DNA of 64,000 bases, taken from Desulfovibrio sp. (GTDB taxonomy: Bacteria; Desulfobacterota; Desulfovibrionia; Desulfovibrionales; Desulfovibrionaceae). Positions 34,477 through 43,325 of this stretch are shown in pieces. The stretch's first letter is position 1; each line of letters opens with the position of its first letter. The position numbers and the translations under genes are program-made. The stretch is taken from assembly GCA_030145055.1 (NCBI GenBank), contig JAQYWK010000003.1, forward strand, positions 310,001 to 374,000, in the 5' to 3' direction. The notes beneath the pieces were generated by a model. That model saw only the letters and a list, made by a program, of their open reading frames with translations. It had not been told where the DNA came from and ran no database searches.

Positions 34477-35583
34477 ATGACAACTATAACACGAGCCGAA
34501 CTTGTAAAAAAATACCGTCATGATTTTCCGGCGACAAAAGCTCTGTTTATGCGCTTTGACGACCTCACAATCGAAGTACGGATTAACACGGGAAAACTAC
34601 ACTCATATCTGGAAAACTACTTCAAAGATTTCTTAGAATCCAAACGAAAGTCCGACATTTTAATCACCGTTCACGAATGCCTTGCTGTAGACCTAAGCAT
34701 TGATTACACCGTGAAACAACCTGATCATGGTAAAATTAACATCAAGGAAGAATTTTCGAATCTTAGCGATGGAACAATCGTACGCAAAATTCTTACAGGT
34801 ATGGTATTCGGTTTCGGAGATGGGGATAATATCGCAATCGGACCTTGCACCGAAAACTCAAATCAAGTGATTAATTTCATTAACACCCGCTTCATTGAGC
34901 ATAAGCTTAACCAAGGATGCTTTCTAGGTCATGCCGCAGGTGTTATTCAGAGCGGACGCGGTCTGGCTATTGCAGGATTCTCCGGAATGGGTAAATCGAC
35001 TCTAGCCCTGCACCTGATGAGCAAAGGTGCGACCTTCGTCAGCAATGACAGAGTCATGGTTAAAGGATCAGGGGATCGGCTCACTTTTTACGGAGTGGCG
35101 AAACAGCCTAGAATAAATCCGGGCACTGCGCTTAATAATCCAGATCTGCTACCAATCATTCCTTTAGAAGAACGTGAAAATTTTGCTTCTCTTCCAAAGG
35201 CAGCACTTTGGGATTTAGAGCACAAATATGATGCTCTTATTCGCGAGTGTTTCGGCACAGAAAAATTTATTTTACGCGCGCCGATGAATGCATTAATAAT
35301 CCTGAACTGGCAAAGGAACAAAAGCGAAACTGTCATTAAAGTAATTGATCCGCTTAAGCGAAAAGAGCTACTTCCCGCTTTCATAAAAGAGACTGGGCTG
35401 TTCTATACTCCAGACTCTTCGAGTAAAATTAAAGATCAAGACATTGAATCCTACGCAAAACTTCTTTCCAAGACTACCGTTATCGAAATTAGCGGCGGTG
35501 TAAATTTTGATATGGCGGCAAAAATGTGTCATGAGTTCATGACGCGCGGAACTTTTCAGCCCACCACGGCGAAACACGCATAG
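34477..35583 (+). CDS. HprK-related kinase of the GAK system
   Basis: The 368-residue product resembles the C-terminal kinase domain of HPr kinase. AIAGFSGMGKSTLALHLMSKG (shortened here to AGFSGMGKSTLAL) is the P-loop, about residue 170, and FVSNDRVMV is the following Walker B-like strand with the Asp used as base. The Arg-rich capture region of true HprK is not evident, and no HPr gene is nearby, so the target is probably another protein or a small molecule of the cluster. It lies 1 base after the ATP-grasp gene. Confidence 0.85.
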   Translation: MTTITRAELVKKYRHDFPATKALFMRFDDLTIEVRINTGKLHSYLENYFKDFLESKRKSDILITVHECLAVDLSIDYTVKQPDHGKINIKEEFSNLSDGTIVRKILTGMVFGFGDGDNIAIGPCTENSNQVINFINTRFIEHKLNQGCFLGHAAGVIQSGRGLAIAGFSGMGKSTLALHLMSKGATFVSNDRVMVKGSGDRLTFYGVAKQPRINPGTALNNPDLLPIIPLEERENFASLPKAALWDLEHKYDALIRECFGTEKFILRAPMNALIILNWQRNKSETVIKVIDPLKRKELLPAFIKETGLFYTPDSSSKIKDQDIESYAKLLSKTTVIEISGGVNFDMAAKMCHEFMTRGTFQPTTAKHA

Positions 35584-35651
35584 GTTTTTTTAAACAAACA
35601 TGGAAATCCGGCAATAATCCAGTCGATTTTCCGCAACCTCAGAGGTATTGC

Positions 35652-36113
35652 ATGAGTAAGGATAAGAAGAACAAAGTCACTGTTAAAAAAACTATGACCA
35701 GTGATGAAGCTGTGGCGTATCTCAGAGATATTCTGAAAAAATTTAAAGAAGGCAAAATAAATTTGTCCACTGACGATAGCAAATTAACTCTTGCACCCAC
35801 AGATGAAATAAGCCTCGAAGTAAAAGGTGGATTCAAGCGCGGTAAAAGCAAATTAAGCATGAAGCTGGTGTGGCAAGAAGAGGAAACTCCTACTACCGTC
35901 ATGATTGATGCAGACAAAAAAGAAGCTAAGCCGAAAAAAGCGAAAGCTAAGCCTAAAGACAAAAAAGAAGATGAAGATAAAAAGCCGAAAAAAGCTGCAG
36001 CCAAGACAGTAAAACCTAAAGCTAAAGCTGAAGCTAAACCGAAGGCAAAGGCTAAACCCAAAGCTGCTCCGAAGGCAAAACCTGCCACAAAAAAAGAAGA
36101 AGAGTCTAAATAA
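35652..36113 (+). CDS. Amphi-Trp domain protein with histone-like Lys/Ala/Pro tail
   Basis: The 153-residue protein starts with an amphi-Trp module (about 1-75): helix SDEAVAYLRDILKKFKEGKI, then strands LTLAPTDEISLEVKGGFK and KLSMKLVWQEE with the name-giving Trp. From about residue 88 it is a low-complexity tail of Lys, Ala, Pro and Glu (KAKAKPKDK, KPKAKAEAKPKAKAKPKA), like histone H1 tails, which suggests binding to DNA, RNA or polyphosphate. It closes the GAK cluster and is followed by a terminator. Confidence 0.8.
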   Translation: MSKDKKNKVTVKKTMTSDEAVAYLRDILKKFKEGKINLSTDDSKLTLAPTDEISLEVKGGFKRGKSKLSMKLVWQEEETPTTVMIDADKKEAKPKKAKAKPKDKKEDEDKKPKKAAAKTVKPKAKAEAKPKAKAKPKAAPKAKPATKKEEESK

Positions 36114-36153
36114 GAAGATAAAGCATAATTTTCTAAGACAGATTAATAGCTGG

Positions 36154-36185
36154 CCCCTCCCTGCATATTTGCACGGAGGGGTTTT
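36154..36185 (+). terminator. Terminator of the GAK cluster
   Basis: CCCCTCC pairs with GGAGGGG, with an inner TGCA/TGCA stem and a TATT loop, followed by TTTT. It marks the end of the 29.5-36.1 kb cluster. Confidence 0.88.
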
Positions 36186-36362
36186 CTTGTTGGTGCTCTA
36201 AAGTTAGAAAAAAGATAACTATCTGCATTTAATAAGTTAAGAACACAGCACGCCTCACTCTAGTTGACAACAATTATCAAGTAGTTAGTATATTAATGAA
36301 GGTGGTTGCACTTTCATAAGGAAAAATTAAATTTAAGTGAATATATTGCAATGGAGGACAAA

Positions 36363-36899
36363 ATGAGATCCCTCACCATAAAGACTATTTTTTTTACCAT
36401 TTTGTTGACTATTGCACTTGTTCTATCCGGTGCAACCGCTAACAGCGCAAGTTTCAAGTTTGAACTTGATAACAAGGGAAAGACTTGGGAACTCGGCAAC
36501 ACCAATTATCTAGGTTCGGTTGGATTCAAGAACCTTGATATCACTTCTACCTTTACTTTGGCTGACATCCAAGGACAGCTTAGTAAGGGATCAGCCGTTA
36601 AGTTTTATGCAGGAACAAACTTGAATGGACTAAATGAGTTCGTCCAGTTGTCGCCATCCACTGAGTTTGATTACACGGGTTCGACAACACAGACCGTTGC
36701 GAACGCCTTTTATATTGAATTCACCCCTAAGAAGATTCAGTTGAATCACTTAGGTTATGGAGGGTCCAAGACATTGAAGGATAATGGCAAGATGGGATTC
36801 CTCAGCGCTGTTCCTGCACCGATTCCGATTCCCGCTTCATGGCTAATCATAAGCGGAGGACTGCTAATCATCACAGGAGTAAAGCGAACATTATCGTAA
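36363..36899 (+). CDS. Secreted protein with PEP-CTERM-like sorting tail
   Basis: The 178-residue protein has a signal peptide (about 1-29, ending ATANSA) and a C-terminal tail AVPAPIPIPASWLIISGGLL followed by a basic TGVKRTLS. This is the VPxPASxWLL-type sorting signal handled by exosortase-like systems and linked to exopolysaccharide. The middle is beta-rich with no Cys. ATGAGATCC at 36363 follows GGAGGACAAA, so the upstream frame start at 36306 is rejected. No exosortase gene is in the window. Confidence 0.75.
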   Translation: MRSLTIKTIFFTILLTIALVLSGATANSASFKFELDNKGKTWELGNTNYLGSVGFKNLDITSTFTLADIQGQLSKGSAVKFYAGTNLNGLNEFVQLSPSTEFDYTGSTTQTVANAFYIEFTPKKIQLNHLGYGGSKTLKDNGKMGFLSAVPAPIPIPASWLIISGGLLIITGVKRTLS

Positions 36900-36926
36900 A
36901 CAAACATAATAGATAGATTACAATTG

Positions 36927-36958
36927 AAGGCCGCCCATGAAAAAGGGTGGCCTTTTTT
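36927..36958 (+). terminator. Terminator of the PEP-CTERM-like gene
   Basis: AAGGCCGCCC pairs with GGGTGGCCTT around ATGAAAAA, followed by TTTT. Confidence 0.92.
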
Positions 36959-37152
36959 ATTTAGCCAAAAAGACTAGCCAATTCTGAAAAATGATTTATC
37001 TTTTATCACAATACAATTTAATGCATCGCAGCAACAAAATGCAATTAACTTCACTTTTGAGCTGAACACTTACTAAACCCTGGCCGCGCTGACAAAACAA
37101 CAGTTCAACTAGCAACAGCCCGTAGATTTAACCAAAGACATAGGACCTGAAA

Positions 37153-38016
37153 ATGATGCCAGTAACAATCGATGCAAGTCTGTGTAATTCTGATGGACAT
37201 TGCGTCCGCGACTGCCCCGCTTCCATTCTTATTATTAATGAAAAGGGACAAGCGCCAGTCGTAAATCCTAAAAAAGCTAAATTCTGTATAAACTGTGGGC
37301 ACTGTGCTTCGGTTTGTCCTACCAATGCCATTACTTTGAACGCTTTTGCAGACCAACAGCCCGTCCCTTACACCACCGAAAACATAGCGGACTATGCATC
37401 AGTCGAAGCTTTCTTTAAGAGCAGACGCTCAGTTCGCCAATTTAAAAAGACACCTCTTACTATTGATGAAATCGGTGAACTGATCCACTTGAGCGCATAC
37501 GCTCCCTCCGGTCACAATGCCCAGCCTGTATCATGGACAGTCCTTAATCAGCCTGAAAAAGTTCAGGAACTCGGAGCACTTGTTATAGATTGGATGGCTG
37601 AAATGGTCACCACCAATCCGGCTATGGCTGAAAAAATGTTTCTCTCGGCTATAGTCTACGCTTTTAAAAATGGATCTGACATAATCTGTCGTAATGCTCC
37701 GGCTGTTGCAGCAAGCTGGGCACCAACAGTTGGTATTACCCCAGATCTTGATGCCATCATCGCCGCCACTCACCTCGAACTTGCCGCTCACGGTAAAGGG
37801 CTTGGCGCATGCTGGGGCGGATATGTATTGCTTGCCGCGAAATTCCACAAACCCATAAGAGATTTCCTAGGCGTGCCTGAAGATCATAGCCTACATGGTG
37901 TAATGCTACTGGGACATCCTTCAGTAAAATACCATAACGCGCCTCCACGTCACAAGGCTGCCGCAGAAAAGTCGGGAGAAAGGTACATCTTCCCCGCTCG
38001 TAAAAATGAGCATTAG
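37153..38016 (+). CDS. Ferredoxin-nitroreductase fusion protein
   Basis: Residues about 1-65 hold two [4Fe-4S] sites (CNSDGHCVRDCP and CINCGHCASVCP). Residues about 75-285 are an FMN-dependent nitroreductase (FFKSRRSVRQFKKTPL, AYAPSGHNAQPVSW, GLGACWGGYV). Such fusions reduce an unknown electron acceptor using ferredoxin-type electrons and are common in anaerobes. Two Met codons open the frame; either could start. It stands alone. Confidence 0.9.
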   Translation: MMPVTIDASLCNSDGHCVRDCPASILIINEKGQAPVVNPKKAKFCINCGHCASVCPTNAITLNAFADQQPVPYTTENIADYASVEAFFKSRRSVRQFKKTPLTIDEIGELIHLSAYAPSGHNAQPVSWTVLNQPEKVQELGALVIDWMAEMVTTNPAMAEKMFLSAIVYAFKNGSDIICRNAPAVAASWAPTVGITPDLDAIIAATHLELAAHGKGLGACWGGYVLLAAKFHKPIRDFLGVPEDHSLHGVMLLGHPSVKYHNAPPRHKAAAEKSGERYIFPARKNEH

Positions 38017-38053
38017 AAAAAGCAGATTTCACTAAATTTAATATTGATACAAA

Positions 38054-38089
38054 AGAAAGTCTCCAGCTTGTTTAAGCTGGAGACTTTCT
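38054..38089. terminator. Bidirectional terminator between convergent genes
   Basis: AGAAAGTCTCCAGCTT (38054-38069) pairs perfectly with AAGCTGGAGACTTTCT (38074-38089), loop GTTT. It serves the nitroreductase gene; its last 2 bases overlap the stop codon of the opposite gene. Confidence 0.85.
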
Positions 38090-38585
38090 AATCAGATTTA
38101 ACATGCTTACCCGGACGAAAAGCTGTCTTCAAAAATGATGGGGTAAATATCCTAAAAGGGTTTTTAACCAGCACATCGGGCATCAAGTGATACCACCGGT
38201 AGCCAAGGCCGTGATAGACTTTCTTTGCTAAACACCCGTATCCGGTCTGTTTCGCGGCCCAGATAGCTGCGTCTCTCTGACAACGCGAAGCAGCTACTGC
38301 TTTAAAAATCTTTTCACTATACCCTTTATCCGCGAGCATTTTCTTTATTCTCAAGTATTCTCTATGCCTGCTAATTATATCAGCAACGGAAAAGAACGCT
38401 CCGGTCACCCAGCTAAGCGCAATCGCGGTGGATGATAAAAATCCAAAGCTGTGCCCATCGCGATAAAACTCTGCAGCAAGCCACGCTAAAGTCACGACCA
38501 TGCCGATGCATAAGCCTAAAACGAAATGAGGCAACGGGGCTACCCGCAAATAATTATTATGCCTAACGGCAAAAGACTTTATCAT
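38088..38585 (-). CDS. Hypothetical inner-membrane protein
   Basis: The 165-residue product has two membrane segments (about 18-40 and 48-68), then a basic cytoplasmic tail with several Trp, Tyr and His residues (GYRWYHLMPDVLVKNPF). I do not recognise a family. The neighbours are unrelated, and the stop codon lies inside a terminator hairpin. Confidence 0.55.
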   Translation of the reverse strand: MIKSFAVRHNNYLRVAPLPHFVLGLCIGMVVTLAWLAAEFYRDGHSFGFLSSTAIALSWVTGAFFSVADIISRHREYLRIKKMLADKGYSEKIFKAVAASRCQRDAAIWAAKQTGYGCLAKKVYHGLGYRWYHLMPDVLVKNPFRIFTPSFLKTAFRPGKHVKSD

Positions 38586-38734
38586 CGAAATTTTACCACA
38601 TTAAGTCATTTATGTTGATTTCATCCGCCACGGATAGGAAATAACACCGTAAACGCTTACCTTCAAGCAGTTCTTTGTGACAAAATATCTAGAACATAAG
38701 TTGCCGAAATAAATCTTCAAATTGTAAAATAAAA

Positions 38735-41700
38735 TTAGGCAACTTTTTCAAGCTCTGCTAGAAGATCTTCAAAATTAAATGGCTTAGTAATGCGATCATC
38801 CATACCACACTGCTTACAACGCTGCCAATAATCATCATCATTGTTAGCAGTAAGGGCGACAATTCTCACAGGAATATGAAGTTTACGAATTGCCGAAGCA
38901 GCTTCAAAACCGTCCATCACAGGCATCTGAAGGTCCATAAAAATTATGTCGAAATCTTCTTCGGCGGTAAAAATGTCAACCGCTTCCTTGCCGTTTTCAA
39001 CAATGGTAAATTTCTCGACATTATATTTCTCAAAGATTTTCCGCAATAGAATTTGATTCATTCGACTATCTTCGGCAACTAACACTTTCACTTTTGACAA
39101 GTCTGTTAGCTTATTGGACCTTTGTACCTCCAAAACTTTCACATCTGAGCAATTTGGCAAAACACATTCCTCAATAGGCAGTGTAAAGTAGAAAACCGCC
39201 CCACCTTCGGGATTGCTTCTTGCTTCTAGTTTGCCACCCATAAGACTTACCAACCTATGACAAATAGCCAGCCCCAAACCAGTTCCACCAAATTGCCGAG
39301 TAATTGAAGGATCGCCTTGAATAAATGATTTGAAAAGAGATTCAACATCCTCTTCAGGAAGGCCTATCCCCGTATCAGAAATTTCAAAATAAAGTTTACG
39401 CTTTTTTGTAGGATTGATTTCAGGCAACATTTTTACAGTCAAGATAACAGAGCCTTCACTTGTAAACTTAATCGCATTTCCAAGCAGGTTCACTAGAATT
39501 TGGCGCAATTTCATGCTGTCAATTCTAATCACATGAGGAAGCCCCTCCGCCTGAAGGACTACATTGAAATTTTTGTTTGCAGCCCCAATGTCCATAACAT
39601 CGCGCATTTCTTGCAAAAACGGAGACAATTCAAGAGGCGCAACTTGCATTTCCATGTGGCCTGAACCCATTTTTGAAAAATCAAGTATATCATTTACGAT
39701 ACCCAGCAAACTATCAACGGACGATTTAATGAGACGTATATGTTCGCTCTGTTCATCAGATAAATCCGTTGTTTCAATAAGTTGGGCCATACCTTTAATG
39801 GAATTCATCGGAGTTCTAAACTCGTGACTCATATTCGCGAGAAACTGTCCTTTGGCTTCGTTTGCTCTTTGCGCTTCTTCCTTACTTAGACGCAATTCAT
39901 TTTCAATATGCTTAATCTCTGAAATGTCCTCGACAGTAGCTAGCACCCTCTTCCATGAATCTTCATATCCTGGAATCATGGTACAATTCACAATAAAGTA
40001 CTGCTCCTTACCATCTTCACGGACATAATAAAATTCGCTACGGTGATGCATCACCCCGGAAACCAAATCAAGAAGAATTGTCCTAAAATACTTCCATGAC
40101 TTCTCTGTAAGATATGAGGAAAAACCATTTTCCAGCAGCTTGTCATGCGACTTTAAACCAAGAAATTCCAAAGCCAAATTATTAGCAGAAATAATTTTAA
40201 CCAGCTCTAAATTACTGAGAACATCATCCATAGAACCAAATAAACTATTACGAATATCTTCAATAGTTGTATCTTCACACGAGTCAATTCTCTCTTTCAA
40301 CCTTGAAAAATCGAGTTCCCACAGCGCTACAGGAGAATTATCAAAAAGAGAACGAAGGCGATTCTGATTATTAAGAAGTTTTTGTTCAGCCTTTTTACGA
40401 GAACTTATGTCTATAACAAACCCTTCAATATACCCCGAAGTTTCACCGTCCGATTCTACAAGCCGTATATCCCCTGATGTCCAGAGCACAGAGCCATCTT
40501 TACAAACCCATTGGGCCTCATAACGAACAACTTGACCGGACTTTTTAAGCTCACCTACAATATTATCCCAATCCGCTCTATTCAGAAAAATTTGGTTTCT
40601 GACACTGCTAACCGAATTCATCAAATCGTCAGCATCATTGTAGTGCAAAAGATCAACCAAGGCATTGTTAACAGTCAAATATCTCCCATCGAAATCGATT
40701 TGAAATATTCCCATGGGTGTATTATCGAATATTTCTTGATATCTAGACTCAGCTTGAACCCTGAGACTGTCTGCAAGTTTTCTACCCTCAACTTCGTTCT
40801 CCAAAATCAATCGTTGCTTATTAATAGCATCTTCACGTCTGCCTGCTTCAGAAATACGGGCTTCGTACACCTGACGCATGATGGTGGATCTTACCAAGTA
40901 ATAACAGCCACCTGTAATGGAAAGGAAAAGGACGATTGAAAACATCAATAAATTCTGAGGATCAATATTTCCGAAAATTTCATGTTCTTCAACTAGGCTT
41001 ACAACATTGAGAGATGTTTTTTTTACAGGAGAAGATATAGCGAGATAATCCACTTTACGTCCGGACTTCCCGGCTTTAAGTTGAGTCACTCCACTCCAGT
41101 CTCCACTGAGAACGTCCATAAGGAGCAACTGCCCGCTCTGGTGAGCGGAACTACTTGAGATTGCCAAAACAACATTCTCAACAACAAGGAAATCACTCCC
41201 GACAGAAGGAGAAGCGGTCATATCGCGAAGGCTCTCAAACAAACTTCCAGCTCTCACCCATCCGACAACAGTGCCGATGCTCCCAGTACCATCAATTATA
41301 GGCATACTGATCAAAATTGAAAAGACTCCGCCAATATTTCCCGCCCTAAACGATACGTCTTCACCTTTTGCCGCATATTTAGCATAAATATCATTATCGA
41401 GAATTAAAACACACTCACTATCCGTATCCGCAATCAAATCCCCGTGGCCGTCAAGAATCGCTATTTTAGCAAAAACCTGCTCTATCCCTAAATATTTGGT
41501 ATAAACAGTCTCTACAATTTTATCACACACACCACTAAGTTGAGTTGGTTGTTTTTCATCATGCTCAGTAGAGCCTATTGCAATCGCATTTTTTGCTAGC
41601 GACATGATATCAGCATTAGACGCAAGATCATTAAGCTCGGTCAATCTTCCAGAGAAGAAAAAACTCACTGCCATAGCTCTTTTGGCTGACTCGCCCACAA

Positions 41701-41860
41701 AAAAAGATCTCGCTGTTCGCCTTACCTGTAGCTGTGAACAGTAGCTCGTCCAGAGCAAATAACCGATAAGCCCGGCAAAAAAGATTACCGCACTAATAAA
41801 AAATAGCCGGAAACGAAAATAATTTGGAGAGACTTCTCCGTATTTAATATCATTTACCAT
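38735..41860 (-). CDS. Hybrid sensor histidine kinase (Cache-PAS-PAS-HK-REC)
   Basis: The 1041-residue protein has one membrane segment near residue 25, an extracytoplasmic Cache-like domain, a second segment near 310 and two PAS domains (about 370-495 and 500-660). Then come a HisKA domain with MSHEFRTPMNSIKG, an ATPase domain (DTGIGLPEEDV, FGGTGLGLAICHRLV), and a C-terminal receiver whose phospho-Asp is in DIIFMDLQMPVMDG. The frame opens at a TTG six codons earlier; the ATG at 41860 is used here. No cognate regulator is adjacent. Confidence 0.93.
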   Translation of the reverse strand: MVNDIKYGEVSPNYFRFRLFFISAVIFFAGLIGYLLWTSYCSQLQVRRTARSFFVGESAKRAMAVSFFFSGRLTELNDLASNADIMSLAKNAIAIGSTEHDEKQPTQLSGVCDKIVETVYTKYLGIEQVFAKIAILDGHGDLIADTDSECVLILDNDIYAKYAAKGEDVSFRAGNIGGVFSILISMPIIDGTGSIGTVVGWVRAGSLFESLRDMTASPSVGSDFLVVENVVLAISSSSAHQSGQLLLMDVLSGDWSGVTQLKAGKSGRKVDYLAISSPVKKTSLNVVSLVEEHEIFGNIDPQNLLMFSIVLFLSITGGCYYLVRSTIMRQVYEARISEAGRREDAINKQRLILENEVEGRKLADSLRVQAESRYQEIFDNTPMGIFQIDFDGRYLTVNNALVDLLHYNDADDLMNSVSSVRNQIFLNRADWDNIVGELKKSGQVVRYEAQWVCKDGSVLWTSGDIRLVESDGETSGYIEGFVIDISSRKKAEQKLLNNQNRLRSLFDNSPVALWELDFSRLKERIDSCEDTTIEDIRNSLFGSMDDVLSNLELVKIISANNLALEFLGLKSHDKLLENGFSSYLTEKSWKYFRTILLDLVSGVMHHRSEFYYVREDGKEQYFIVNCTMIPGYEDSWKRVLATVEDISEIKHIENELRLSKEEAQRANEAKGQFLANMSHEFRTPMNSIKGMAQLIETTDLSDEQSEHIRLIKSSVDSLLGIVNDILDFSKMGSGHMEMQVAPLELSPFLQEMRDVMDIGAANKNFNVVLQAEGLPHVIRIDSMKLRQILVNLLGNAIKFTSEGSVILTVKMLPEINPTKKRKLYFEISDTGIGLPEEDVESLFKSFIQGDPSITRQFGGTGLGLAICHRLVSLMGGKLEARSNPEGGAVFYFTLPIEECVLPNCSDVKVLEVQRSNKLTDLSKVKVLVAEDSRMNQILLRKIFEKYNVEKFTIVENGKEAVDIFTAEEDFDIIFMDLQMPVMDGFEAASAIRKLHIPVRIVALTANNDDDYWQRCKQCGMDDRITKPFNFEDLLAELEKVA

Positions 41861-42120
41861 ATAATTTCTAAGACCCAACTAATTCTACTGCTAATAAATT
41901 CATGATTTAAGCTTAACATCTCAAAAAAGTCACATATTCAATTTATAGTTTACAATAAAACATGTTAAAACCCACACCTATATTTAACCACAAAGAACTA
42001 TAAAAGACATTACAAAACATCATATTCAGCAGGTTTAAATATATGACGCCCACAAGGATTGACAATGAGTCTCATTTTCAATAGAGATTAATTCAAGAAC
42101 TAATAAAAAAGGAGAAACTT
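41861..42120. other. Divergent intergenic region
   Basis: This 260-base AT-rich gap separates the kinase and the DUF2325 gene. It must hold both promoters. I see no ORF, strong hairpin or repeat in it. Confidence 0.4.
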
Positions 42121-42396
42121 ATGTGCGCAGCACTTATTGGTGGGATGGATCGGCTAAAAAGAAATTACATCACTTCTGCTAAGGAGCAAGGGATAAAGCT
42201 TAAAGTTTTTACTGGAAAAGAAAATAACGTTACCGCTATGCTAGGAAAAGCAGATCACGTGATAATTTTTACTAATCAAATATCACATTCTGCAAAAATA
42301 GGTGCGGTTAAGTATGCAAAGGCCAACAATATCCCCCTGCACATGTTTCACTCGTGTGGCGTTTCGACTCTTAAAACGTGCCTGAAAAAACTATGA
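42121..42396 (+). CDS. DUF2325-domain protein
   Basis: The 91-residue protein is a single DUF2325 domain: AALIGGMDRLKRNYITSAKE, then KADHVIIFTNQISHSAKIGAV, cut to DHVIIFTNQISHSAK, and HMFHSCGVSTLKTCL with conserved His and Cys that may bind metal. The family is of unknown function and is often found with metal or stress genes. A strong AAAAAGGAG site precedes the ATG. It is convergent with nfo. Confidence 0.85.
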   Translation: MCAALIGGMDRLKRNYITSAKEQGIKLKVFTGKENNVTAMLGKADHVIIFTNQISHSAKIGAVKYAKANNIPLHMFHSCGVSTLKTCLKKL

Positions 42397-42397
42397 T

Positions 42398-43264
42398 CTA
42401 TAGTGCAGCCTCGCTTAAGCGAAGAGAACGCAATACTTCAAGATTCATTCTATCAGCCTCAAATCCAGCATCATCACCTTTAGGAGTCTCAAGAACCTTT
42501 GGAATGGTAGAAAAACGAGCATCATTAATAAGGGATCTGAATCCTTCAATTCCGATTTGGCCCTTACCTATGTTCTCGTGACGATCCTTGTTGCTCTCCA
42601 GCCCTTCTTTACAATCATTTAAATGGAAAAATCTTATGAAATCTAAGCCGATGAGACTATCAAATCTTTCGAAAACTTTTTCATAACTTTCAGGTGTCCG
42701 CAAATCATATCCTGCTGCAAAAGCATGACACGTATCAAAACAGACTCCCATCCGTTCCGTATAGCCGGAATCCTCTAGAATCGTAGCAAGCTCACCAAAT
42801 CTACTACCTAAATTCGTTCCCTGCCCCGCTGTGTTTTCAAGAAGAACCCTAACCTCTTCGGTCTCGGACATAGCGATAGCCTGATCAAGATTAGCGACAT
42901 ACCGTTCAAGAGCTTCAACTTTCCCTGAACCAAGATGTGATCCGGGGTGCGTCACAACATATTCGATTCCAAGGCGTTCGGTTCTGGCAAGTTCCTTCGC
43001 AAAAGCCTTCATTGATTTCTCAGCACTTTCCGGTTTGGGCGAGGCTAAATTGATTAGATATGAATCATGAACAGAAACGGGATAATTACCCCACTCTGCC
43101 CTGCGTACTTTAAAATTTGCGACCAATTCATCGTCCAGCGGCTTAACTTTCCACTGCCTCTGGTTGTGAGTGAAAATCTGCAAAGCAGTCCCACCAATAG
43201 ACATTATCCTTTCAACAGCCTTATCGAGTCCGCCGGTAATCGGCATATGAGCGCCCAAGTACAT
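42398..43264 (-). CDS. nfo: Endonuclease IV (AP endonuclease)
   Basis: The 288-residue TIM-barrel enzyme cuts at abasic sites. MYLGAHMPITGGLDKAVE is the standard start; YVVTHPGSHLG, GVCFDTCHAFAAGYDL and FFHLNDCKEGL contribute the zinc ligands. It is 61 bases downstream of the CofD-like gene on the same strand, so the two may be co-transcribed. Confidence 0.95.
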   Translation of the reverse strand: MYLGAHMPITGGLDKAVERIMSIGGTALQIFTHNQRQWKVKPLDDELVANFKVRRAEWGNYPVSVHDSYLINLASPKPESAEKSMKAFAKELARTERLGIEYVVTHPGSHLGSGKVEALERYVANLDQAIAMSETEEVRVLLENTAGQGTNLGSRFGELATILEDSGYTERMGVCFDTCHAFAAGYDLRTPESYEKVFERFDSLIGLDFIRFFHLNDCKEGLESNKDRHENIGKGQIGIEGFRSLINDARFSTIPKVLETPKGDDAGFEADRMNLEVLRSLRLSEAAL

Positions 43265-43325
43265 ATTGTATATAGATCCCTATTAACTTTAAAAATTATA
43301 AGCAGAAAACGGACAAAACAATAAA

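Noticed and set aside
35900-36113. Lys/Ala/Pro repeats as a DNA tandem repeat or CRISPR-like array
   Set aside because: The repeats are degenerate at the DNA level and within one reading frame; they reflect protein low complexity.
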